Shown in pieces: positions 11,648-24,994 of a DNA stretch of 64,000 nucleotides. Below the pieces are notes generated by a model. It was not told the origin of the DNA, searched no databases, and worked only from the letters and a program-made list of their open reading frames with translations. Source of the DNA: Primulina eburnea (lineage: Eukaryota; Streptophyta; Magnoliopsida; Lamiales; Gesneriaceae); contig NC_133104.1 of the NCBI RefSeq assembly GCF_022965805.1, positions 24,486,069-24,550,068 of the forward strand, given 5' to 3'. Position 1 is the stretch's first letter; each line of letters begins with the position of its first letter. The position numbers and the translations under genes were made by a program.

Positions 11648-13450
11648 CTAAACTGGCTTGCAGTTATAGTAATTGAAATAGCTATTCGAATAGTTGTTGT
11701 GAAACCTCTTTGATGACTGACTTTGTGAATCAGTTGAGAATTTTTCACTATAAGAATTCCCATATCTTCTACCCTTGTTCATATTCTCAGTAGATTTCTC
11801 AATCAGTTTACTGGGCTCAATTTTTTCTTGTACCACTGCTGTTTTGACAAAGTGAATGTATTTCCCTTTGTCTATTGTTAGCTTTGGTTGAGTATCATTT
11901 GGATACATTTCTCCTTGAGTGTTGAACCCTAAACCAGTTTTATCAGAAACTAACTTTTTTGAATGCTGCATCTCATTCAGTGCAGTAGATGAATTTTTCC
12001 AAGACTGAATGAGCTCAGTCTGTTTTGAGTTTTCAAGAATCAACTTCTGGATGAATGACTGATTTTTGTTTCTCTCTGCTTTTAACTCAGCAATTTCCCT
12101 TTTTAGACTCAACCCATCAATTGATTCATCAGTTTTGGTTTTATTGTCTGTGGGATCAGTTTGCTTTGCTTTGATTTTTTCAAATGATGATGCAAGCTTT
12201 TGATACTCATTTACCATGTCATGTAGTGTTAGAATGAGTTCTTCTCGTGTGAAATCAGTTGAGCTGAAATCAAATACCTGTTGGCTAGATGATTCTTCTT
12301 CTACATCATTAGCCATCAAGCACTTGACTTCCTCGTCATCACTAGAGCTGCATGAGCTTTCTGGTTCTGACTCCTCACTATCAGTTTCTGCCCATTTAGA
12401 TTTGTTTTATTCAGCTAAGAGTACCTCATGTTTCTTTCTGAAGGACTTCTTATCTTCCTTGGGTGTTCTTTTTTGCTCATATGATTTCTTTCTTCTATCA
12501 GTTGAGCCTTGACTGTCCTTCTTAGGTTTAGGACAATCATAAATAAAGTGTCCTAATTTGCTACAGTTGTAGCAGGCATTTTCTTCATCTTTGGACTTGT
12601 TCCTTTGGTATGGCTTCTGGAAGTTTCCTTGATTCTTTCTCATGAACCTTCCAAATTTTTTTATTAACAATGACATAGCATCACTGCTCAACAGATCAGC
12701 AGATTTCTCGACTGAACTGGTTGGTTCTGTTCTGACAGCAGCTAGAGCAGTTGTGGCTGCAGTGGTAGATGGTTCTCCTTCTCTGGTCTGCAGCTCAAAT
12801 TCATAAGCCTTTAAATCAGCAAACAGATCATGAAGTTCAATCTGGTTCAGATCTTTGGACTCCCTCATTGCCATGGTTTTGACATCCCATTCCTTGGGAA
12901 GACTTCTCATTACCTTCAGTGCAATCTCTTTGTTAGTATACACTTTTTCAAGTGCATTTAACTCATTGATGATACTGATTACTCTTTCATCATACTCGTG
13001 CATTGATTCTCCTGCTTTCATTTTGATGTTATCAAATTTTTGAACAGCAACAGAAAGTTTATTTTCTTTGGTTTGATCATATCCTTCACACAGCTAGATC
13101 AGCTTTTCCCAAATTTCTTTGGCTGACTTATACGTCTTTATTTTGCTGAAGGTTACTTTGTCCAGTGTTTTGTACAGAATGTCTTTAGCCACATTATCAA
13201 GATTTGCTTTTCTTTTATCTTCAGTTGTCCATTCATCTTTGGGCTTTTATATTCTTTGTGGTGCCCCTTCTGTTATGGCAACTGCTGTATTTGTTTTTAG
13301 AATCTTCATGGGTCCATCAGTTATGACATATTACATGTCATCATCTTGTGCAGCTAAATGAGCATGCATTCTGATTTTCCAATCATCAAATTCTTCTCTA
13401 GAGAAAATAGGAATTTTGTTCAATGAAGTCATGCTAGCAAGTTTATAGAT
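11648..13450 (-). pseudogene. Copia copy 2 gag
   Basis: Gag remains in several frames: an N-terminal part near 13440-13020; 13021-12407 with WDVKTMAMRESKDLNQIELH and zinc knuckle CYNCSKLGHFIYDC; and the coiled-coil C-terminal part at 12319-11648. Unlike copy 1 it has no LTR insertion, so it shows how gag of copy 1 looked before interruption. Internal stops (for example near 12410 and 13250) make it non-functional. Confidence 0.85.
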
Positions 13451-13492
13451 CAAAAGTATTCAAGAACAATATTCAACCGCTCTGATACCACT

Positions 13493-14473
13493 TGATAGGA
13501 TCGATTAACGTATCAAGAGTGTTTAGAAGGGGGGTTGAATAAACACTCACAATTAAAACTGATCTTTTCGAATTTTAAGTTCAGTTTGGTGACAAACTGA
13601 TTCTCGGAATCTTGCTGGTCAATGACAATCAGTTAAACTAAAGTAGTTGCGGAAAGTAACCGACTGAAAGATAGAATACAAAACTGAAATAAAATTCACA
13701 AAGATTGTTTCTAGATGTTTGGAGATTTCAATTACTCCTACGTCACCCCTTTTATCTCAAGGATATGATTTCCACTAAAAGACTTTGATCGAATACAAGA
13801 TTTGTACTGACCCACTTCAGTTTGGACTTATCACTGCCAAAAGCTGAAACTCTTAGTATTAAAAAATGTTCTCAATGCGTAACTGATTTTAGCTTTATCG
13901 AATTTAATGATTATTACAAAGTGCTAGTGAGCTCAAATTGTAGCCTTGACTGCTACGAATAAACCAAGTAAGAGTGAGCTAAGATTTTGGCAAAGTAACA
14001 GCAAGCTTTGAATAGAGTGATCTGCTTCTTATTCAGCTGTTCTTCTGTCAGATTTATAAGCTTTCCTTCCAACGGTAACTTGAGATATATTTGAATCTTT
14101 GTATCCGTTGATTGCCACTTCATTATTCCTTGGTTATTGTTTTCTTCATTTATTGTAATGCGGCGTCTTAACTGCTTTAGCCGAAATGCGTTGTTCTAAG
14201 CTGTATTGATTGTGGTGCGGCGTTTCATATTCAGTTGCAGTCTGGTTTTTCTCTTTGTCGGTTGAATTTTTTTGCCCGAGACATGTTTAGTTGAAGGATG
14301 TTTAGCTTAAAAGCATACGGCTGAATATATCAACTGATCGGTTTCCAACTGATCAGTTTTATTTATTAGATCTGCTGATTTCAGTTTTTAAGTCCAGTTG
14401 CTGAATATAATTGAGCGTATCAGTTGGTTGATCAGTTTGTCAAACTCCAGAATTTAGAGTTTGGTTTTCAACA
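13493..14473 (-). repeat. 5' LTR of copia copy 2
   Basis: A 981-bp LTR with ends TGATAGGATC and TTTTCAACA on plus, preceded by a primer site (ctctgatacca at 13480-13490). It is longer than the 852-bp LTR of copy 1, mainly through extra sequence around 13900-14040. It adjoins the partial family A LTR at 14474, which it appears to have split. Confidence 0.8.
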
Positions 14474-17079
14474 AATATTCTACCTTGCAATTTGTTAAGA
14501 AAATTTCGGCCACCCCATAAATTAATTCATAAATGTTTGGCAACTCTCCATTCAAGTCACCCCTCAATGGCCTTCATTGAGTAATAATTTCCCTCACTTT
14601 TAACTCACCAATTAGTGATAAGTCAAGCACCATTATTCACCTAATTTCCCTCAACCTACTAATCTAGCATACTAATCCCCTTCATTTTCGTTCAACTAGA
14701 AGGGAAAAGAAACATTTCCTATTGCCATTCAAACTCCTCACATGAAACTTCCATCTAAATGCATTCTTGACTCATTTATCACCCTTGTAACCTTCACCTT
14801 CATTATCTAGCATCCCTACACCCATAAACTTCGAAAAATTTAGAAAGAAACAGCAGCAAAAATCGAGAACTTTCAGCAGACAAAAGAAAGAAACTCCGAC
14901 TCCGCCGCGCCGTGTTCGTCGTTTTGTTTGTTTTCTTCTTCAACCAATTTCCAGGCATGTACAACCGTTTCTTTTCTCTTCAATCAAGTCCTATACATAC
15001 TTCAAACCCTATATATATTTGACTCATGAAACAAACAAAATATGACATCAAAAGTTGCAAGAATTCTGCATAGACCCTTCTCGGTTTTCCTTTTGTTTGG
15101 TTTTATGCTTCACGGTTGAGTTGTTCTTTTGATTTCAGGAGGTTGGCTCGATTCCAGGCACTCCATGCTGCATCTAGGCATGAATTAGAGTGCATTAGAG
15201 TCATGTTGGTTCATTGGTTTAAGCCCATGCACTCAGATTAAAGACTTGACAGCAAACTTCCCCATAGTTGTAAGTTTGAGTCACGATTTTGTTGCTTGGT
15301 TGTCTAAGGGGAACATTCAAATCTTGGTTGGCCCAGGGTCTGTAACCATGGTTGGTACCATCCATTAGCATGTCTAGGACGTGACCAAGACAGCCTTTCA
15401 AGGCGTGGTTCATGAATCCATCAAAATTTTAAAACAACAAGACAAGTGCCCCGCAGTTTCATTTTCTGATTTTTGTGTGAGTTGGCTTTTGGTTTTGGGT
15501 GATTGGGTGGATCGTGGCTGGCTCCTAGCCCTTAGCCATGGTTCATACAATACCTCATCCTGTCTAAATCGAGCCATGGTCAATAATATGACCACTGGAA
15601 TGATACATGACAGCACAACAATTCAATACATCACAATACAGAATTTTGGTGTCCTCGGTTTGAACTTTGGGTGGTCCTAGGTAATTGCTTGAGTTCTGTT
15701 TGGCCAAATGACCTTATCCATGGTTCAAGCCACGCCTTAGGATGTTGGTAAGAGACTCCGGTTGGTGGTTCAAGCCTAATGGCCATTAGTTTCATAAACT
15801 ACGCAATATACAGATAGTTGCTACCATTGCTTTTTGAAAGCAGTCTTGCTTTGGTTCAGGGGCCTTGTTCGAGTTCTTGGTTGGCTTTTAGCCTATGGAC
15901 TTGGACTATACAGTAATACAATGAGCTATGAAGGTCATGTTTTTGGCCGTTTGTGATTTGGTTAAGTTTAGAGGTCGTACGAGAATTTACGGTACAATGT
16001 ACCAAAGTGACTCTCGAAAGAGCGTTTCATGATTTTGGCCTCCATTCACTATTTTTCGTGTGTTACAATTCTTAGGGTCATTATTTCATTATTTTAGGTG
16101 TATTTTAATCATGGCTAAACGATGATTCAATGTTGGTTCAGGTTGGTACGAAGCCATGGTTGGAAATTAGGTTGTTGGTCTCGTTTGTCTCGTTTTGGTT
16201 CGGATATGAAGTTTTTGCCAAGTTGAGATTATTTGCATGTGTCTCATATTAAAATTAGGTCGTAGAAAGCCTGGGAAAGATCCAACTCATCTGGTAAAAA
16301 TAGAGTTATAATTATATTACGTGCATAAAATATAAAATGTTTATTTTGACATATATGTGATATGTCTTGTGGCCACCTCACGCTTATGGGATCTCCCCAC
16401 CCGGTGACTTTCGATCAGTTTACGATTATGTATGGGTACGGACATCCAGTCCAAGGGCTGTGGTGATCTCTACCGCCCAGTATACTGTGGTTTAGTCTGA
16501 TTAGACGTTTATGTTATGTTATGGGCCACTTGCGTTGAAACATTATTTCCACTAGAAAAATTTCGATATCGTAGTTTATGACAGGAATCTATTAAGAAAT
16601 CTTTTACGTACAATCTTCAGATATGCATGTATTTATAATTACCCATGACACGATTTTCACCTTACGCGTTATGATATGATATTCTTACGTTACACGTGAT
16701 TTTATGATATAATTACTTGCTATTCACGATATATGCATGTTGAGTCTTTAGACTCACTAGATTTGATTGTTGTAGGTACTGATGAGGTCGAGACTGAGGG
16801 CGGGGACCAGTGAGCTAGCTTGGGTCAGCAGTAGTAGGAACCAGAGGACCTCATGTTTCAGTTTACTCACCTTTTTATGTTGAAATTTAGATTTTTTATA
16901 TGTTGGACTATTTTAAGTTGTTGTTTTGAAACAAACACAATATTTACTTCCGCTGTTATTTTAAAGTTAAAACTATTTACGGATTTATTTTATGAATGAG
17001 ACTAGTTATTTATTTATTTAAAGAGAAAAATTTTAAAAAAAATTCCGCGAAATATGAATACAAATTACGGGCCTTTACA
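14474..17079 (+). mobile_element. Partial LTR of family A, plus orientation
   Basis: Non-coding sequence homologous in reverse orientation to 5123-8270. Shared blocks include the tract with 'cgtacgagaatttacggt' (near 15977), the 'ctctcgaaagagcg' block, and 'GTCTTTAGACTCACTAGA'. It ends TTACGGGCCTTTACA at 17079, a regular CA terminus. Its 5' part is missing at the copia copy 2 LTR and presumably lies beyond the left edge. ORFs inside are not gene-like. Confidence 0.7.
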
Positions 17080-18512
17080 AGAGATTCCAAGGAGAGATAT
17101 CTAGGTATGTGAAAGAAAGGACGGGACGTGAAGAAGTGTAGAGAACAAGAACAAAAAACACTCGTTTTTCTTTTGTCTACTTAATTTCTATATTTTATTT
17201 TTGGATGGAGGGGATCCTAACCCTTAGACATTTATATCGTGATTGAATTTGAATATTGAATTTTGTTTGTAAGTATACTTGATTATGTTATTGTGTTTAT
17301 TACATCTTTGGAACTTGATCAAATTTTAAATGATTTTATATGTTTTAATTGAAACCATGATGATATTTTTATAATATGATAGAGTAACATAATCTATAGA
17401 TTTACGACTTATATTGACACATGAGGTTGGATACACATTGATAGTCATAATCTAATATTAGGTTTGATACACTATATTAAAGCTTGAACGTACACTTGCA
17501 CTAAGTATTTAAGCAGCTTAGAAAGATTTAGTTGTTCTAAATTATTGTATTAGAAAAGTTCGATGACTAAGCTCAAAGTTTAAAATATAAAAATTTTAGA
17601 TGCTTTAACTATGAACTCACCTATGGACTAGGTAGCTTAGTAAATATCAACAGAATAAATATTGATATAGCCACATATACACCTTATGGGTTGGGGCTAG
17701 TCCACCCTTGCTTGAAGGAGCTATATCACACGGTCACAAACCTTCATTAATTGTTATCCTTCGATCACATATGTTAGGAAACATTTGTTCTTTTGGAGAA
17801 TAATCAAAACGTAATGCTTAAGCGGTTAAAAATATTTGAATTGCATCATTACCAACATTTAAAACTTTTAATAAAACGAAGATGGCTTAATTCTACAACT
17901 GATATTACTCTATCAGAGTCACATGTATTGTAAAGAATACAATTATTGATATGAGATTGTAAGAGAGCAATAGTTACCCTTGTCAGAAAGGTAATAAAAA
18001 CATATTTGAGTTGTACAATTACTATTAGCTATAAATTTCAGTAACACCAGTCAAATACTTAATCCTACAAACATATAGATTTCTCATATTTATCATAAAT
18101 GAAATGAGTTAGGGGACGTTCTTGACTCTAAAGCCCATATTCTTTGGAGTCTCAATCTTTTCACGAGTCATTAAAATATATATGACTCATCACCAATTTA
18201 TTTCCATTGGAGGGAGTCTGAATTTTTTTAATTTGGTTAAAGGGCGGCTTAAATGGAAGATGATCTTTACACATACATGTCAAAATAAAATAAAAATAAC
18301 ATCATATTTTGACCCAATACAAATTCGAATCCAGGTGTTTCGGCACAACATAACACCTTACCACTACATTATATCGTGTTATATTAAATATTTACATAAA
18401 TAATTATATAAATATTTTATCTAGGTCTAGTTTTCACATTTTAGTCCAGTTTGAGTCGAAATTTCACATTTGGGTCAAGTTTCATGCTCGAGTTGAGTTT
18501 ATATCCTTTTTT
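17080..18512. other. AT-rich unannotated sequence
   Basis: About 1.4 kb between the family A LTR and the third copia element. I see no domain-bearing ORF, RNA gene or clear repeat. A 93-codon open frame at 18122-18403 has no recognisable content. Confidence 0.4.
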
Positions 18513-18517
18513 ATGCC

Positions 18518-18988
18518 TGTTGGAGATTTAATAAAATAAATCTATAAATCATGTGATTAAATCCATATATCACAACATGTCAGGAATTCATGTCGAATTA
18601 TCAGAAAATATAAATAACAGTAAACACATACCGGAATCCATCGATTGATCTAGCATCGGAATTATGGATCTTCCAAGGCGACAGCGAATCGACCATCTTA
18701 TTATTACCTTTGGTGAGAGAAAGAGAGAAATCTAGAATATGTGCGCAATATATATTCTGTGTTATTCTCTGTGCCTTGTGGACCATAACCTTATATAACC
18801 TGAGCAGTCTTCAAATCATCATAGATGTCCTAATTGGTCTAGGTTTCTACATATAAGGTGGATCATACCAATTTATTTAATAATTTGGAAACCCATAATT
18901 AATTAAATCATTTTATTGGGTCCTTTATTAGATAGCTTGTCCATGTATAATTAATTAAATTATGTGATCCCACAAAATAATTCCAACA
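18518..18988 (-). repeat. 3' LTR of copia element 3
   Basis: A 471-bp LTR matching 24995-25622 once the 166-bp MITE plus duplicated target is removed from the latter. A purine-rich tract (minus AGTGAAAGAT) abuts it at 18989-18998 as the likely polypurine tract. Confidence 0.9.
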
Positions 18989-19429
18989 ATCTTTCACTTG
19001 GGCCACATAAGTTATCCGGATATTGTACATGCAAAAACTGGATTGAGCATGTGTTACCTAAACCAAAATATTCCTTAACAATCTGGTCTATCAATTATAC
19101 CAATATTGAACCAAAGTAGTCATCGCTACATTTAAAATCACTAAACTTATAAATGATCACAATATTAGTATAATCAAAAATATAGATAAAGTATGGATGT
19201 GTAACATAAAAATACATAAATGTGATCCAAGAATAAAACATGTATTTCCAAGTGGTCCTCCTAATGACTCAAAGAGTCCAATAACGCACTTTCAACCAAA
19301 TGCTAAACCGCAATGAAAAGTCATCACTTTACTTCAGAGTAATTCAAATAAACCTTAGTCTGTACAGAAACTAAGTCATGTCAAATGAGTCAATGCTTAA
19401 ACCGAATACAAACTCCCACGGTACATGCA

Positions 19430-19710
19430 TAATAACTATATGGACAACACCAATGTGTGTCACATGCCAAAAAATCTTGGGTGGCCAACCTAGGACAAAC
19501 GCATCCGCAATTATAGAGATTGCAATAACATGCTCAATTGACACACAATCACTCTGAACTATTTCCTTCCAACGAGAAACTTCATGTCAATATATTTTAA
19601 CTTTGACAAGTTTCAGTTGTTCTTTAAATATAATATAGTAGCTTTATTATCACAATTGATCATCAATGGTTTCTTAGACCAATTATCATTACCGGTGATA
19701 AAATTCCGAA
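19430..19710 (-). pseudogene. Copia element 3 RNase H C-terminal remnant
   Basis: Minus-strand translation gives a decayed copia RNase H tail: KKPLMINCDNKAT (the CDNxA motif), LKYIDMKFLV (normally KHIxIKYH) and a trailing segment resembling the ADxLTKGLPP motif (here ADAFVLGWPPKIF). Stops interrupt it. It is the only part of pol that I can identify. Confidence 0.65.
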
Positions 19711-20338
19711 ACTTTATTCGGAGTCCAAATATCCAACGATTTCCAAATGTCAGATTTCTGATGTGTGAACATAAAATATTTAGTTCACTTTATGTACCGC
19801 ATAACCCGATTAATAATCCAGTGTAGGGTTTCTTAAATATATGCCCAACATTCCAATGATATTCACAATATCTAAACAATGTTCTCTATAAATCCGAATG
19901 AGATTACCACCTAATAAATTTTATACCACCACATATGTGGATATAAACATCAATATATTCTTCTCAATGTTGACTTTTCAATTTACTCACTCCCACTAAA
20001 GTCAACATATGAAATTAATTTGAATTTAATTTCAAAATTTCATGTAATGCATAATGCCAATGTCATTTAAAATATTGATGTTCGATTTATCAAGCTTATC
20101 AATCAAGGAACTCATACCAAACATATTTGAATTTTGAAAAAACGAAAAGTTTCATTACCATATAGATAAAGGAAAAACTTGATTTGTCCAAACATGAAAC
20201 TAAAATTAAATTTCATCTAAAAAATGTGCAAAAATTAATTTCCAAATTCAAATACCAGAAAATAAAAAATCTCAGTTCCTAAATAAATCTTTTAAAAAGC
20301 ACCATCAATCTTATGTCATTTTCCACAAGATGTATCTT

Positions 20339-21149
20339 TCACCATCTGTTGACAGCCGGATCCTTAGGCAACCCTTTCTTTGCACTCCAATTGGCATATT
20401 TGGGACAATTCTTCTTCACATGCCCATCAGTCCTTTTGCAAAAGAAACAAGTGATCACTTTATCTTGTTTCTGTTGCTCCATATGCTGTGAAGTCCCAGA
20501 GTTTTCTTCTTTATTGCTCCATTTCCTTTTCTTATTGATGCAATTACCTTGATAGTTAGATGCAAAGTGAGCACTTTCAATCACATCTTGTTTCAATCTC
20601 TCCTCCTCCTGAACGCACTGCGCAATAAGCTCATTCAAAGTCCACTTTTCCTTCTGGGTATTATAAGAGATCAAGACTAAATGTACGACTATGTCTTCCG
20701 ACAATTCCAACTTGAATGCTTTTAGTCAAGTCACAAGATTTGACATTTCTATTACGTATTCCGTTATATTTCATTTCTCTTTGTACTGCATTGAGACAAG
20801 TTTAGTTAGAATAGTACTTGTCCCGACCTTTTCGTTTCCAGCGAAACGGTCTGCTATTTGAGTAAAGAACTTTTTGGCGTCATTTTATTCAGGAATTGCA
20901 CCCCTTATAGTAGCTGGAATGGAATGTTTCATAATCATCATACTCATGCAATTTGATCGCTCTCATTTTCCAAAGAACCCTTTTGATCAGAAGTTCCTGA
21001 ACTGGTCAAAAGTGTGGGGCGATCTTCCCTTAGCGCGTACTCCAAATCCATGCAGCCGAGCACTATCATAACATGCTCTTTCCATTTCTTAAAGTTTGAG
21101 CCATTAAGTACTAGAATTTATTCAGATTGACAGATACAGAAGATGCCAT
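20339..21149 (-). pseudogene. Copia element 3 gag remnant
   Basis: The gag-like reading starts at ATG 21149 (MASSVSVNLNKF then a stop). Its C-terminal part, open at 20710-20339, holds a zinc knuckle reading CFFCKRTDGHVKKNC, a CCHC with one or two extra residues before the His, followed by PKYANWSAKKG, the usual copia gag tail. Several stops make it non-functional. Confidence 0.75.
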
Positions 21150-22126
21150 GACAAATTAGAACAAAAAACTCGCAATAAATTATAGTCCATTCATATATTT
21201 AAATTAAATAAATCACAAAATATAAGCATGCTGATGGTGGGCCCATAAATAAAAGTACTTAGCACAACATTAATATTTAGTCTTTGAACAAAAATAACAA
21301 TTTGTAAGTGGTACACTTAAACATCATGGTTATTAAATATTGATAATAAATTTGGCCAACAATATGTATTTCTTTGGACCGACAATTGCATGCATAGATA
21401 AAACCGAAATTATCACATATTAAATACCACATATTGTGCTAAAAATTGGCCAGAAAATAATCTTCCTTTGGGTCGATCATGTCCGTATAAATTTAACACA
21501 ATTTAATTTCATATAATATGTTTACAATCTGACAATCTGGCAAGAAAATAATCTTCCATTGTGCCGATTAATATCTGCGTAGTTTTGACACACATTAGGA
21601 CCATATAATTATGTGCTTATAATCTGGCAAAAAATAACTTTCCTTTGGGCAGATTATTTTTTGCATATATATATATAAACAAAGGCGATAAAGTAATAAA
21701 TAATTCCATATTAATTTTATTTCATGCAATTATATTTAAAAATGCTCGAATTTAATTTCAAAAATCCTAATTAAGGAAGCCAAAATTTAATAAAACGTCA
21801 AAAATCTTGAATTTTAAAATCTGGTTCAAAATTAGAACTCAAACAAGGCTTTAAATCACCAAAAAATCCCAAATCTTGAAACACTAACCCTAACCTTCAA
21901 AACCGCCGCCGCCGCCACCTTCGGCCAAACCAGTTGGCAGCGTCCATGACCAGACGTCGCCTTACCATAGCCGACTACCTCCATACCATTTCCGACAAAC
22001 AATCAGCCATAAATCGATGGAAATATTCAAACAATGGACGAGATTCGCACGGCCAGAGTTTCCAAGATTCAGTCGCGAAATTCGATCACGTCGCGACGGT
22101 TTTCGATCGATAGATGATACTAATAT

Positions 22127-24635
22127 TGTAGTGGCCAAAATCAGTACACGTAAACCCATGCCTTTATTAAATTGTTGAACTATTTATTTAAACTTTTAAA
22201 ATGATTTTTAACGATGCATGATTTATGATTAGCATTATTTTAAATTATTACATGTTTATTTGATGTAAGTTAAAACGTTTTCTTGAGTTTTATGTTTCAG
22301 ACGAATATTCTATACAGGATCTGAAAAAGAGACCGATGAAGAATTAGGCGATTTATGAAAATGTATTATTTTATTTCATGCCAAGGAAATTGGTATTTTA
22401 AATGATTTATGAAAGTTTTAGCATTTCAAAGTCTAATTTAATTTATTAGGTGATTTTGAGATTTTAAACTTTCCAAAAACACTAATTTTTGAATAGTTGT
22501 GATTTTAAATCTTGTAAATTAGTTTATTAAATCACTAATCATTTAATTAAACAATTTTATTCCCTAATTAACACCTAAACACACATATATTCACGCACAC
22601 ACACCATTACACACACACACGTTTCATTTCTTTGAGGGAAAACCAAGGGTTCTTGAGCCCTTCTCTTTCAGCAGCCTCCATATCATCCCTTCCCCTCGAT
22701 TTTTAGAATATTTTTTAGAAACAATAGTGCCACAAGTCGTCCCGAATTGATTCCCGCATCTCCTCGCGTCGTTATTCGTCGTTTCGTGAGTATAATCATC
22801 GAAGGCATATATAATATTTTTTTCCCGCATTGATCTTGTCATAGTAAACATTTTGATGCTTATTGTATGTAAAAATCTGTGTATGTTATGCAAAAGTTGA
22901 GCAAAAATGTTTAAAACGATTTTGGATCAAAATTTTAGATCTCAAAACCGAGTCTGCAGTCATTTCAAGTTTTGCGAATTTTCGAACGATTTTCTGGAAA
23001 ACTTTCAACATATAAAACATAATACTTTTTTATACATTCGATTTGACGGTAAATTCGAAATTTTTGGATAAGAAACGAGTGAATTATGATCATTTTCGTG
23101 TGACTGCTCAAACTGTGACGTTTATAAAAATATGTTCTTCGTGTTTCATGAGTTTTATTTGTTGCAGACTTTGTTGGGAATCGCTGGGTGATCACTGTTG
23201 CGTTTAGGTATGTCTTATGTGGTGGTTAGACATTTTTGGTGTTTCGTTCGGGTCGGTAAGGGGTTGGTTACATTATAATTCATAGGGAAGCCAATGGGTA
23301 GAAGTTGACATTTTTGGGGTTTGGTTCACACAGGGTTAGCGTCGCAGCGCTGCTGGTTTGTGCAAGGCAGCATGCGGAGCTAGTGGGTAGCGCTTAGGCA
23401 CCTACAAGGTAGCGCTCCACTGGTTCATGGGCCTTCGAGCTTCAAGTTTAGGTGCTATTACTTCATTTGGGTATTAATACGTCGTTATGTCCAAGCTTAA
23501 TGAGAGTTAGATTAGACGTTACAAAATTTGAATAGGAAACATTGAACTATGGTTTAAGCGAGGTCCATGTCTTCCATCGCTTGGGAAATGTCCATACTCC
23601 ATGTCAAGATTGTTTCGAGGTTTGAGGTCATGTTTTAGTATGTTGTTTAAACGGGGTCAAGTCCCGAGTGGTCTATAAAGATATAAGTTACTTAAATACT
23701 TTGGTGGTGAGTTTGATTGGTACGAGTAAGTTATGGGGTTTTAAGTTGTTGAATAATGTATTAATATGTATGTGCAACAGTAGCCCAAGCGAGATCCAAC
23801 GAAGCCCTCCACGCTATGTAAGTATGTTCGAAGTGCAAAAAGAGAAATTTTTTATTTTTGAGGTATGCGAATTGTCTTGTGACCAACTATGAACGAGTTT
23901 GGAAGCCGGAGAACGTGTCCGGAGACCTCTCCACCCCGGTAAAGCATGACCGAGTTTTGATCAGGATTGAAAAGTGGTAAAGTATGACCAGGAACCAATC
24001 AACCCGGTAAGGTATGACTGGAGATCTTATGTATGTCGTAGTGGACATCTCTGTCAGCCCAGTACTGTGGTTTAGTCTGATCAGGCGCAATATATACGGG
24101 TAACTTGCTTTGAAACATATCTCTACGCAAAATGATGATGATTATGTATGTTTAAGTATGTATGTTGCAAGAAAGTTTATGAAATGATGGCACATTTATG
24201 ATTATGTAAGTATGTTCAGGTTTTAAGTATGTATGGACTACTTTAAGATTCATGTGGATTTATTACGTATTACTCGTTATTCTTAGTTTATACATGTTGA
24301 GTCTTTAGACTCACTAGACTTGATTGATGCAGGTGAGGACGAGTTTGAGGAGACGAAAGGCGGAGACCAGTGAGATGACTCGGAATGGGTGGAGGACTAA
24401 CCCGAGAACTGCTTAAGTGTTCAAGAAAATGTATGTATGTTGAACTCATTTACTCTGATTTTAATGAATTACTTTATGCTATTTTAAACAAGTACTTGTT
24501 GCAAGTTTGATTACATTTCAAATAGTTGATCAAGTATTTTTATTTACAAATGTATTTGGAGATATTGTTAATTATTTAAGAAATTGTTTTATTTTCCGCA
24601 AATTTTAAGTAGTTTAAAACCTACTATACGTTATA
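22127..24635 (+). mobile_element. Solo LTR (family B) nested in copia element 3
   Basis: A non-coding block starting TGTAGTGGCC and ending ACGTTATA, flanked by AATAT at 22122-22126 and 24636-24640. It is homologous to the LTR starting at 61766, sharing a 5' AT-rich part, a (CA)n tract near 22580-22620, and an 'actgtggtttagtctgat' block near 24063. The terminal CA is again TA. The TSD is AT-rich and so moderately convincing. Confidence 0.7.
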
Positions 24636-24994
24636 AATATGGGCGCCATGATATGGTAAATAAAACGCCCAAACAATCACCATCAGAAAATGGTCGGAAA
24701 ACGTTCGATTGGCCCAAAATCCGGCGGCTCTATTCGAGAATTCGAAAAATTGAATTTTCAGATTTTTTTTCGAAAATTAATCTGAATTTTGGATGTAAAA
24801 TTCGAAAATACTAGATCCAAAAAATATGAATTTATTCAGATTCAAATTCAAAAATTTTAAAAATCAAATTTGAATTCAAAAAATTTATAGACAAGAAAAT
24901 TGTCTCAGATCTGAAAATAAAAAATACTTTACTGTTTCGATTCATCAATAAAAAAATTCTCATAATTTAACATGAACGTGACTCTGATACCACT

